This document shows positions 44,646 to 51,617 of a DNA stretch of 64,000 bases, in pieces. This DNA is from an uncultured Colwellia sp. GTDB taxonomy: Bacteria; Pseudomonadota; Gammaproteobacteria; Enterobacterales; Alteromonadaceae. The notes below the pieces were generated by a model. It ran no database searches and had not been told where the DNA came from. It saw only the letters and a program-made list of their open reading frames with translations. Each line of letters begins with the position of its first letter. Positions within the stretch are counted from its first letter, which is position 1. The stretch is taken from contig CAJXQJ010000001.1 in the NCBI GenBank assembly GCA_913058245.1, forward strand, positions 186,001-250,000. Reading direction: 5' to 3'. The position numbers were made by a program, and so were the translations under genes.

Positions 44646-45037
44646 TGAGTACTATGAGTCGTCGAAAAATACTAAAAATCATTGAAAACCCGACAGCTGA
44701 CAAACCATGTTTTGGAGCCTTTGCTATATCTCATATTCTTTGTCTTTTTATTTTAAAAGGTCAATTTGACATATATACATTATTATTTTCTTGCTTAGTG
44801 ATTTATGGTTTTTTTATTGACCCATTTGCTAGGTTAATGTTTAGAGTTAATAGATTATTAGGGCTTAAACTCTTGCTAGTTGGTTCTTTGAATATTGCTG
44901 CATTAGAGCTCTTATCGCGCTACCCTGAGATTGAAGGAGGTCTTGTAGTCATTGCAATTTTTAGTTTTTTATTTTTTATGTTTTTTTGGAGTGACTGGGT
45001 TGATAAAACTAAAGGTAAGTATAAAAGGTACTCATAA
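44645..45037 (+). CDS. Cassette 8: membrane protein, start codon in the attC core
   Basis: A 130-residue protein with three or four hydrophobic segments (~25-60, 75-92, 98-115) and basic ends; unknown family. The first ATG (44645) lies inside the attC-8 core (GTTATGA) and a second lies four codons later; neither has a Shine-Dalgarno, so translation would be leaderless or depend on a neighbouring transcript. The stop codon is shared with attC-9. Confidence 0.68.
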   Translation: MSTMSRRKILKIIENPTADKPCFGAFAISHILCLFILKGQFDIYTLLFSCLVIYGFFIDPFARLMFRVNRLLGLKLLLVGSLNIAALELLSRYPEIEGGLVVIAIFSFLFFMFFWSDWVDKTKGKYKRYS

Positions 45038-45130
45038 CAAGCTGTTCAAGGCGGGACTGCTAAAGTTTGGCTCGGTTTCGCTTCGCTACACATTTTAGCC
45101 AAACATTATCAGCCCCTTATTGGGGCGTTA
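45035..45130 (+). repeat. attC-9 (type A)
   Basis: 96 bp; standard type A inner arms, one extra G in AAGGCGGGAC; ends GGGGCGTTAGG. Confidence 0.93.
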
Positions 45131-45143
45131 GGTATTTCTGGAG

Positions 45144-45518
45144 TTGGTCATTAAATTTTTAGTTCAGGCAATCCAAAATCAAAGAAACCTCCAGCCTAAA
45201 TATTACAAAATTACATCTTATGTTGGTGCAATTGGCTGCGCTTTAGGACTAGCTTTCTTTTCGTGGCAATTTGAAAATTTGTTCGCTGTACTTAACTTAG
45301 ATACTAGTGTTCCACTCCGTCAAGTGACTTCTGGTGTTGTATTTACTGGTTTAGTCGTAATGATCGTAAGTTTCGCTTTTGCTGTTTATTTTGGCGCTGT
45401 ATTAGTTGCATCAATCTTTTCATTTTTTGCAGTGCTTTCAGGTAGGTTTAGTGTAAAGCAGGCATTTGATTATGTATTTCTGTTTAAATACCCAGAGTCG
45501 TGGTATAAAAATACCTAA
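45144..45518 (+). CDS. Cassette 9: membrane protein with unusual start
   Basis: A protein of about 122-124 residues with two strong hydrophobic regions (~27-45, 62-98). Unknown family. There is no ATG or GTG at a sensible position: the frame begins TTG-GTC-ATT-AAA, with TGGAG only one base before the TTG. A TTG start at 45144 or an ATT start at 45150, which would give better SD spacing, are the options. The stop codon is shared with attC-10. Confidence 0.6.
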   Translation: MVIKFLVQAIQNQRNLQPKYYKITSYVGAIGCALGLAFFSWQFENLFAVLNLDTSVPLRQVTSGVVFTGLVVMIVSFAFAVYFGAVLVASIFSFFAVLSGRFSVKQAFDYVFLFKYPESWYKNT

Positions 45519-45609
45519 CAAGCTAATTAATAAGGACAAATAACAGTTGGCTTTTGCTCCTTCGTCGCTTATTTTAGCCAATAATTATTTGCCTCTTAGT
45601 GAGGCGTTA
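45516..45609 (+). repeat. attC-10 (type B)
   Basis: 94 bp; TAACAAGCTAATTAATAAGG to GTGAGGCGTTATA. Inner arms CAGTTGGCT and AGCCAATA have one mismatch. Confidence 0.88.
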
Positions 45610-45626
45610 TATTACTAAGGAAAGTC

Positions 45627-45899
45627 ATGGACGGAGTGTCGATCTATTTATGGATGATTGGAGTCCATTCTTTTTTCGCTTTATTAGCAACGTTAAACAT
45701 CTGTACTTGTCCATTACGAACAGGGGGACAGCGGTTCTGGTTGTTGCTAGTTTCGTGGTTTATTCCCTTTATAGGCTCCATAGTCATTTTATTTAAAACT
45801 GATAACGAATTACCATATAAAAGTGCTTTAAAATCCAACGTGAACTCAAATGATTCTCAATATGTTAGTGTAGAAACTTCAGACTCTGGTAACGAGTAA
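45627..45899 (+). CDS. Cassette 10: small two-helix membrane protein
   Basis: A 90-residue protein with two hydrophobic segments (~5-25 and ~38-56) separated by a short CTCPLRTGGQR loop, then a Ser/Asn-rich hydrophilic tail. Unknown family. RBS AAGGAAAG lies 6 bases before the ATG. An overlapping frame (45599-45796) lacks such support and is rejected. Confidence 0.72.
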   Translation: MDGVSIYLWMIGVHSFFALLATLNICTCPLRTGGQRFWLLLVSWFIPFIGSIVILFKTDNELPYKSALKSNVNSNDSQYVSVETSDSGNE

Positions 45900-45907
45900 A
45901 TGTAATA

Positions 45908-45942
45908 TAACAAGCTGTTTTTAGCCCATTATTAGGGCATTA
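45908..45942 (+). repeat. attC-11, internally deleted remnant
   Basis: Only 35 bp remain: TAACAAGCTGTTTTTAGCCC joins directly to ATTATTAGGGCATTATG. The inner arms and the tip of the hairpin are missing, and the core triplet GTT is changed to ATT. It should no longer recombine, leaving cassettes 10 and 11 fused as one unit. Confidence 0.8.
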
Positions 45943-45963
45943 TGCGTAAAAGGAGTTACATCA

Positions 45964-46302
45964 ATGTTTGGCAAAAAATCGACTATTCGAAAGTATAAGT
46001 TCAAGCTTCGCCCTGCATTAGCTAAAAGGTATGGCGGCTCGGCAACGTACACAAAACCTCAAGTAGATAAAACCATAGATGAAATGGGCTTTAATAAAAG
46101 ACACGCTCATTATGCATATTTAATGTATTGCGACGTAGCAACTTACAAAGCCAATACCCCTGAGAATGAATCTACCGAATCAATGAATCATGTAATTGCT
46201 TCCGTATCAGGAGTCGGTTTGTTTAGAGCGCTTTTCGGTTCTTCATCTGCTAGTGGTGGAGATGATGGCGGCAGTGGCTTTGGAGACGGCGGTGGCGATT
46301 GA
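45964..46302 (+). CDS. Cassette 11: small basic protein with Gly/Asp-rich tail
   Basis: A 112-residue protein: a basic N-terminal half (FGKKSTIRKYKFKLRPALAKRYG, 2-24), a helical middle with FNKRHAHYAYLMYCD, then a SSASGGDDGGSGFGDGGGD tail. It resembles an uncharacterised family often seen in Vibrio-type cassettes and phage islands; no function known. RBS AAGGAG. Soluble, in contrast to most neighbours. Confidence 0.75.
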   Translation: MFGKKSTIRKYKFKLRPALAKRYGGSATYTKPQVDKTIDEMGFNKRHAHYAYLMYCDVATYKANTPENESTESMNHVIASVSGVGLFRALFGSSSASGGDDGGSGFGDGGGD

Positions 46303-46310
46303 TTTACGCA

Positions 46311-46408
46311 TAACAAGCTGTTTAAGCGCGGGACTGCTAACGTTTGGCTCGGTTTCGCTTCGCTACACATTTTAGCCAAACATTAATCAGCCCCTTAACA
46401 GGGCGCTA
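46311..46408 (+). repeat. attC-12 (type A) with altered core
   Basis: 98 bp; standard type A arms with small insertions (AAGCGCGGG, CATTAATC). The terminal core reads GGCGCTATG, so the invariant GTT triplet has become GCT. Confidence 0.88.
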
Positions 46409-46424
46409 TGTTTCTAAGGAAAGT

Positions 46425-46802
46425 ATGAGTAATGTTCGAATAGTATTTATTATAACTGGAGCTATTTTTCTAGTTTTAACTCATATCGGTGATACATATT
46501 ATCGTGATTGGGTTTATTCCAATCAAATAGCTGATTTTGGCTTGGCTAACTATTTACCAAGTATTACAGGAACTATTACTGCGATTTTTCTTTTAATAGG
46601 ACTATCAAAAGAATCTTTCAAAAAAGCTCCCTCCTCAGCATTTGGGGTAATGGTTGGTTGTGTAATATATGAGGTAATGCAGCCCACTTTAGGAACAGGT
46701 ATCTTTGATTGGCAAGATTTGGTTGCTGTAGTAGTTACAGGTTGTATTGTTGTTTTTGCACTAAATATATCGAATAAAACAATGGTTAATGCCGCAACAT
46801 AA
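46425..46802 (+). CDS. Cassette 12: four-helix membrane protein
   Basis: A 125-residue protein with four hydrophobic helices (~4-22, 43-62, 72-90, 97-115) and little soluble sequence. Unknown family, general VanZ- or DUF-type small membrane protein in appearance. Start at the ATG at 46425 after AAGGAAAG; the frame is also open back through attC-12. The stop codon is the first triplet of attC-13. Confidence 0.75.
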   Translation: MSNVRIVFIITGAIFLVLTHIGDTYYRDWVYSNQIADFGLANYLPSITGTITAIFLLIGLSKESFKKAPSSAFGVMVGCVIYEVMQPTLGTGIFDWQDLVAVVVTGCIVVFALNISNKTMVNAAT

Positions 46803-46895
46803 CAAGGGTTTTTAAGGCGGACAAATTACAGTTGGCTTTTTGTTCGTGCTTCACTTATTTTAGCCAACTGAAATTTGCCGCTTAAAACGGCGTTA
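46800..46895 (+). repeat. attC-13 (type B)
   Basis: 96 bp; TAACAAGGGTTTTTAAGGCGG to AAACGGCGTTATA, inner arms CAGTTGGCT and AGCCAACTG. Confidence 0.9.
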
Positions 46896-46917
46896 TATTT
46901 ATTAATCGAGGAAAGGT

Positions 46918-47268
46918 ATGAAATCTAAGTTAAGTATATTTATGGCTGCGTTGTTGTTTTCTAATTTCGCAACTGCACATGTTTGGGTGTCAGCAACTCC
47001 CACATCGGTTCGTTTAGTTGACGGCGGTTTAGTTGTGAATGGTAATTTTGATTTTTCAAATATTCCATGTGCGACTAGCTCTAAAGCAATATTCCTAGAT
47101 GGTTCTGATTCTCAATTTGACCAAAAATTATCTATGGCTTTAATGGCTCTAGCAGCAGGTAAAGAAATTGAAGTTCTTATCTATGGGCCAACAGATGAAA
47201 GCTGTAAAGCTGTTTCCGCTCAGGGCACTATTCCTATCGCCTTTCATAATTATTGGATTGTGAAGTAA
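46918..47268 (+). CDS. Cassette 13: small exported protein
   Basis: A 116-residue protein with a signal peptide (cut after ATA, residue ~20). The mature domain is beta-rich (HVWVSATPTSVRLVDGGLVVNGNF) with two cysteines (in SNIPCATS and DESCKA) that could form a disulfide. Unknown family. RBS GAGGAAAGG is strong. Confidence 0.75.
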   Translation: MKSKLSIFMAALLFSNFATAHVWVSATPTSVRLVDGGLVVNGNFDFSNIPCATSSKAIFLDGSDSQFDQKLSMALMALAAGKEIEVLIYGPTDESCKAVSAQGTIPIAFHNYWIVK

Positions 47269-47276
47269 AATAAATA

Positions 47277-47371
47277 TAACAAGCAATTCAAGCGGGACTT
47301 TTACAGTTTGCCTAGTTTCGCTTCGCTCCACATTTTGGCAAACTATTAAAAAGCCCCTTAACAGAGCGTTA
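47277..47371 (+). repeat. attC-14 (divergent)
   Basis: 95 bp. Inner arms are CAGTTTGCC and GGCAAACT, compensatory to both type A and type B; ends AACAGAGCGTTATG. Confidence 0.88.
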
Positions 47372-47393
47372 TGTGTAAATGGACGTTTGGTAA

Positions 47394-47840
47394 ATGAATT
47401 CTAGTTTTGATGAATATATTTCTAACCTAAATTCAAATAAGGATAATTTTCCGAGTGAATTATTTGTGTTTGCAACCAACACTGAAAGATATGAATTAAA
47501 CCACCCGCAATCTCTTCATGATGCATGGGTAACATCAATTACTATTGCCGAAAATAGAAATAACGTTCGACCATTTGAACCCTCTTTATCAATTTCTTTA
47601 AATTTACTCGGTCAGCAACATGATCGTGATATTGTACTTAATTATGTAAACGTAAAATCATATGAAATTATAGGTACAGAGAATCCATTTAATTATGGTG
47701 ATACTTTTCATGGTGATGTTTTAACACATGAAGTTTCGATTTCAGATAATTTATTTCAGCACGTTTTAGAGTTACGCTCAGGGTCTACATTTAAAGTAAT
47801 ATTTGCGAACTTTAATTGTTTGGAGCAAGTTTACACATAA
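47394..47840 (+). CDS. Cassette 14: soluble protein of unknown function
   Basis: A 148-residue soluble, acidic protein with no signal peptide. It contains QSLHDAWVTSITI and repeated beta-strands; the 'SLHDAWV' pattern recurs in several small immunity-like or unknown families, so an antitoxin/immunity role is conceivable but unsupported. The stop codon is shared with attC-15. No strong Shine-Dalgarno. Confidence 0.7.
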   Translation: MNSSFDEYISNLNSNKDNFPSELFVFATNTERYELNHPQSLHDAWVTSITIAENRNNVRPFEPSLSISLNLLGQQHDRDIVLNYVNVKSYEIIGTENPFNYGDTFHGDVLTHEVSISDNLFQHVLELRSGSTFKVIFANFNCLEQVYT

Positions 47841-47933
47841 CAAGCTGTTCAAGGCGGAACTGCTAAAGTTTGGCTCGGTTCCGCTTCGCTACACACTTTA
47901 GCCAAACATTATCAGCCCCTTAACAGGGCGTTA
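47838..47933 (+). repeat. attC-15 (type A)
   Basis: 96 bp; AAGTTTGGCT with AGCCAAACA, single changes GGAACTGC and TTCCGC; ends AGGGCGTTAGC. Confidence 0.93.
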
Positions 47934-47967
47934 GCTATACCACCGAACTTTAATAAAGGAATATGAT

Positions 47968-48258
47968 ATGAGTTTAAATATCTTTGATAAATTAGATGAA
48001 CTCTTCGATTTTTGTGAATCAGCAAAAGGGAAGTTTGTTTTTGCCGTTATTGTTTCATTAAGCTTTGTCGCATATTCAATAAATAATCCCGTTGGTACAA
48101 TGGCACCAGGCTTTTATTATTTTGGTGTTATTATCCCAACAAGCTTATTTTTATGGACAGCGTCGACTCAAGAAAATAAAAGAAATAAAATAGTTACAAT
48201 AATTTTAGGCCTAGCGTTTTTAACTTGGGCAATTGTTAATGCAATTCTGCGAGGTTAG
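47968..48258 (+). CDS. Cassette 15: small membrane protein
   Basis: A 96-residue protein with three hydrophobic segments (~23-39, 46-65, 73-93) after a hydrophilic N-terminal helix (DKLDELFDFCESAKGK). Unknown family. It is the last cassette of the array. RBS AAGGA. Confidence 0.72.
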   Translation: MSLNIFDKLDELFDFCESAKGKFVFAVIVSLSFVAYSINNPVGTMAPGFYYFGVIIPTSLFLWTASTQENKRNKIVTIILGLAFLTWAIVNAILRG

Positions 48259-48272
48259 TAGTCAGTTATAGC

Positions 48273-48353
48273 TAACAAGTCGTTAAAGCAGGGCAAATAA
48301 CAGTTGGCTTTTGCTCCTGTGTCGCTTATTTTAGCCAACATATTGAGGCGCTA
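48273..48353 (+). repeat. attC-16 (type B, shortened, altered core)
   Basis: 81 bp; CAGTTGGCT and AGCCAACA inner arms are intact, but the distal part is short and the core reads GGCGCTAG (GTT changed to GCT). Its right part encodes the last residues and stop of the convergent TPR gene. Confidence 0.85.
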
Positions 48354-49383
48354 GCTTTTGCCAATCACATTGAGTAATTTCTTTGAACCATGATGGTGCT
48401 GAGCTTTTTAAACTGACATTATTCGGTACATTGAGCTCCATATTTAGATCATCTGAGAAATATTTTATTAATATCAGCTGTAATTTTCGGTCGTTGATTT
48501 GATTGAAATTCCAAATGAGTTGAGCTTTCAGTTCATCGCTAAGCTGTTTACCTTGTCTTATTTCAAAAATCGTATTTAGCCAAAACAATGTGCTTTTTCT
48601 TGATTTATTTGGGAATGTATCGGTAAGTCGTGCAATAGACGGATATAGTCTTTGATAATTCAGATGTTGATGTTGAATTAAAAAAGTTTGTAGCAAGTTA
48701 ATACCACTGATGATATTTCCCGAGCGAATTGACTCCTTTTGATATAAGGCTAATGCTGTACGAAAGTGATGCTCAGCTTTCACAACATCATTACTTTCTA
48801 ACGCTAGTCCGCCAAGGTTATTTTCTATGGTTGCGATTGATGGCTCTAGCTTTTCATTTTGCGCAATTTTTTTAGCAAAGTTATAAACTTCTCTTGCGTA
48901 TTCATTTTGGTTTAAGTGTCTTGATGCGATAGCTAAGCTGGTCAGTAATTTTATTTCGTTTATCTCATTAGTGTTATGTGTAAGTGCACAGGTCAGTGTT
49001 AACTTAGCTTGCTGCAAGTAACCTGATTTTCTTAGCCAAATGCCAATACTACTTAATATCGGGATAAGCCTGCGTTTAAACTCGGTAGATGACTTGCGTG
49101 AAATTAGATGCTTAATTGAGCTCTCCATAGTGGATAATTCATTAAACGATAATGAAGCTCTTATTAATGCCACATGCCAGCGAAAGAATTGTGCTTCAGA
49201 TAATAGTGATAAATCTACCTCACCTGATAATAATACTAATGATTTAGAGGGTTTTACAGATAGGTGATCTTCTGCTTCTAGCAAGATAGAAACTAGTTGA
49301 TTCTGACTTGGTTGCTCGATAGCCGAAGCCGAGAATGAGCAAGTTAGCAGAGCAATAAATGTTAAACTAAGTCTTGTAAACAA
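48331..49383 (-). CDS. TPR-like exported protein, C-terminus encoded within attC-16
   Basis: A 350-residue protein with a signal peptide (cut after SASA, residue ~21) and an all-helical body with TPR-like repeats (roughly 120-240: LTSLAIASRHLNQNEYAREVY and LGGLALESNDVVKAEHHFRTA). Such proteins scaffold other proteins; no partner is evident. The last seven codons (LAPQYVG) and the stop codon lie within attC-16, so the original C-terminus may have been replaced when the array arrived. Confidence 0.75.
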   Translation of the reverse strand: MFTRLSLTFIALLTCSFSASAIEQPSQNQLVSILLEAEDHLSVKPSKSLVLLSGEVDLSLLSEAQFFRWHVALIRASLSFNELSTMESSIKHLISRKSSTEFKRRLIPILSSIGIWLRKSGYLQQAKLTLTCALTHNTNEINEIKLLTSLAIASRHLNQNEYAREVYNFAKKIAQNEKLEPSIATIENNLGGLALESNDVVKAEHHFRTALALYQKESIRSGNIISGINLLQTFLIQHQHLNYQRLYPSIARLTDTFPNKSRKSTLFWLNTIFEIRQGKQLSDELKAQLIWNFNQINDRKLQLILIKYFSDDLNMELNVPNNVSLKSSAPSWFKEITQCDWQKLAPQYVG

Positions 49384-49487
49384 TCATTAGTCCTTGGTTA
49401 AAGTGTTTATTTTATAGCGTATTAAAAAACACTATTACAAAACTCCTTTAAATCTTTCATTTCTTTAACATCACATTTAATAGATGC

Positions 49488-50540
49488 TTATCTTCCTTGT
49501 GCCATATTTTGTAGTAGTTGCAATCGTTGTTTTTCTTGCGTCGTTGGTTGGTAAGGTATATCACTTAAGCTAGAGATTGCAAAATCTTTTATTTCAAATT
49601 TGTTAATATCACTATTACCGTATTTGGTTGGTTTTCCTGGTGCAGGCGACATTAACTCAATAGAGAAAGTGGATAAATAAAGTGGTGTTTTCACTCCTTT
49701 TAGCACAGATAAATGTGCTTTTAAGTCTATATTCGCATTGCCTTTATTGAGTTTTTCTCTACTAACAAGATGTGCAATCGGTTGTTGATTAGCGTCAAAT
49801 AGATTTGCCCGTAAACGATAAAGACCACTTTCTCTAACATTCAGGTTAGCTTGTATTAACATGTCTGAATTACTGCTAACAACAGGTTCAAAACTTTCCA
49901 GTGTTGCTATGGAATCAACATACTTGAGTGACAAGGCTATGTTGACGTTCTTGCCATTAATATTTGCTTTTACGGTTGCTTGTAATTGATTTGGAAAATC
50001 TCGCTTCCCTTCTAGCTTTACGCTCCACATGTTCTCACCTTGTTGAAAACCTCTTGAAAGTAGCTGCTTCCCCGTTGTTAAGTCGATGAGCTCTAACTTT
50101 GCATTATCGATATTCGCACCAGTTAGTGTTGCCAAAATTGGCTCTGGATAGGTATAACGATATTTTGAAAGCTTAGCGGTTACAGTATTTCCGTTATCGT
50201 CAATAGGAATTGATTGTGGATTAAAGTAGTTCGGGTTTAGACGATCATAATCATTAGCGTTTAGCGGCTGTGAATAGGGGGGATAGCTTAGTTCGCTAGC
50301 ATAAGCTTTAGCGACTAGCGTTGCTGAATCATTTGCGGTGATATTAGTTGAAGTAGCGACTTTATCATTATTTTTTTTAGCTTTGTAAACTAAGCTTTTG
50401 CTAGATTCTGCTTTTGGTTTGATTGTCGCCGTTTGACGCTCTATCGGGTCATGTGCTGGCATCGATGGCCAAAAAAGCCAAACAGCGACAAATATTATAC
50501 TCATTGTCACTATTCGCTTTATCATTGGTTTTCTGTTCAT
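49488..50540 (-). CDS. Unknown membrane-anchored or exported beta-rich protein
   Basis: A 350-residue protein with a single N-terminal membrane segment (~9-26, preceded by basic residues), a low-complexity linker (30-75), then a beta-rich region (~80-340) that looks like tandem Ig-like domains (YPEPILATLTGANIDNAKLELID, LNVRESGLYRLRANLFDANQQPI). I do not recognise the family with confidence; DUF4785-type proteins are a possible match. It lies 24 bases downstream of the lipase-like gene on the same strand, so the two are probably co-transcribed and may act together outside the inner membrane. Confidence 0.65.
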   Translation of the reverse strand: MNRKPMIKRIVTMSIIFVAVWLFWPSMPAHDPIERQTATIKPKAESSKSLVYKAKKNNDKVATSTNITANDSATLVAKAYASELSYPPYSQPLNANDYDRLNPNYFNPQSIPIDDNGNTVTAKLSKYRYTYPEPILATLTGANIDNAKLELIDLTTGKQLLSRGFQQGENMWSVKLEGKRDFPNQLQATVKANINGKNVNIALSLKYVDSIATLESFEPVVSSNSDMLIQANLNVRESGLYRLRANLFDANQQPIAHLVSREKLNKGNANIDLKAHLSVLKGVKTPLYLSTFSIELMSPAPGKPTKYGNSDINKFEIKDFAISSLSDIPYQPTTQEKQRLQLLQNMAQGR

Positions 50541-50564
50541 AACTCTAATACTATCCTACTTTCT

Positions 50565-51617
50565 CTAATTAGGTATGGCGTCGTAGATCAGTGCTGACAT
50601 GCTGTCATTTCCAGAGTTTTGTACATAAAGGTAATTACTTTTCCATAGCCACCAACCTGTTGTTTTTGTGTAGGTATCAAATTGAATGCTTTCACCCGAA
50701 AGTAAATTTTGTTGGTTGCTTGCAGCTGTCACTTTGCCTTCTTGTTCTGGCTCCAACAATGAACCATGACTATAATCTTCGCCCATTAGCATTGGATAAT
50801 GGTAAGGCATAAAGCCTGGTACTGCGTTGTTTTGAGCTGTTAGTTTACCGTCGAAGGCAACTTGAGTGCTGCAACTGCCATATTTGCCTTGGCGATTGCC
50901 ACCGCAGGCTGAATGACTGCCAACAACTCCGTCGTCATGTCCTTGAATGAATGGGCTAGTTACGCCTAAATATTCGCTGGCATCACCAACAAATCTTAAA
51001 CGAGGAATGCGGGCATCAGGTAGTGGAGCAAGTTGTCTTGCATTGTTTACTTTTAAGTCGTGTAACACACCCATTTCATCACTAAGATCACCACCTAGCC
51101 ATGCTTCTAGCGCTGCTTCAATAACAAAAGTCCAGCTTTCAGTGCCTTGAGCAACACTAACTGCTAAATCAGCGAGTTCACTACCGCCACCTGCACCGGC
51201 AATATCGAATGTTGCGACTATGTTAAGAGGTTGCAATCCTGCATTTTCTAGCCAGGTTTCTTGGTTGTCTATGATGTATCTCGCGACTAAGTCACCTGTA
51301 GAGTGCGTGACGAATATGCAACCAGGATCGCAAAAGTTACTTTCTGAGAATGACTTTAGTTTCGGCCATACATAGTCAGAAGCAATTTTGCCTTCAATTC
51401 TTTCGTATGAGGGCCAGTCAATGCGCGCGTCGCTTAAGTTATTCCAATAACCCTGCCAATAATTTTGACCACTTGCAGTGACATCGCCGTCGGATATTAA
51501 TTGCTGAGGTTGAAAGCCGTGGATGAGTACTATTTTATGTTCTTTGCTGAATGTGTAATTAGAGTAGAGTGTTAAGCAGAAACCGAGAATGGTGACTACA
51601 CTTTTAATTGTATTCAT
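50565..51617 (-). CDS. Exported alpha/beta-hydrolase (lipase-like)
   Basis: A 350-residue protein with a signal peptide (~24 residues). The lipase fold is indicated by IVLIHGFQPQQLISDGD (oxyanion region, ~30-46) and the nucleophile elbow THSTGDLVARYI with the Ser at ~106, in a T-H-S-T-G variant of GxSxG. A cysteine pair (FCDPGC) precedes it. Catalytic Asp and His candidates occur later (for example GHDDGVVGSHSAC). Probably an extracellular or periplasmic esterase/lipase. First gene of a two-gene unit with the downstream unknown protein. Confidence 0.8.
   Translation of the reverse strand: MNTIKSVVTILGFCLTLYSNYTFSKEHKIVLIHGFQPQQLISDGDVTASGQNYWQGYWNNLSDARIDWPSYERIEGKIASDYVWPKLKSFSESNFCDPGCIFVTHSTGDLVARYIIDNQETWLENAGLQPLNIVATFDIAGAGGGSELADLAVSVAQGTESWTFVIEAALEAWLGGDLSDEMGVLHDLKVNNARQLAPLPDARIPRLRFVGDASEYLGVTSPFIQGHDDGVVGSHSACGGNRQGKYGSCSTQVAFDGKLTAQNNAVPGFMPYHYPMLMGEDYSHGSLLEPEQEGKVTAASNQQNLLSGESIQFDTYTKTTGWWLWKSNYLYVQNSGNDSMSALIYDAIPN

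Larger units (their letters stand above)
40504..48353 (+). mobile_element. Integron gene-cassette array without integrase (CALIN), 15 cassettes
   Basis: Sixteen attC-type sites occur at intervals of 300-750 bases, all in the same orientation. Each begins TAACAAG and all but three end GCGTTA, with complementary inner arms (for example AGTTTGGCT and AGCCAAACA). One unique small plus-strand gene lies in each interval. This is the structure of a chromosomal integron array. No tyrosine recombinase (IntI) or attI is visible on either side within the window. The cassettes are AT-rich, unrelated to each other and mostly unknown. Confidence 0.93.

Noticed and set aside
45599-45796. Alternative frame overlapping cassette 10
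   Set aside because: It has no ribosome-binding site, while the other frame has AAGGAAAG and a sensible two-helix topology.
40504-48353. Regularly spaced repeats as a CRISPR array
   Set aside because: The repeats are 80-98 bp, internally palindromic and separated by 300-750 bp gene-bearing intervals; this is attC structure, and no cas gene is present.
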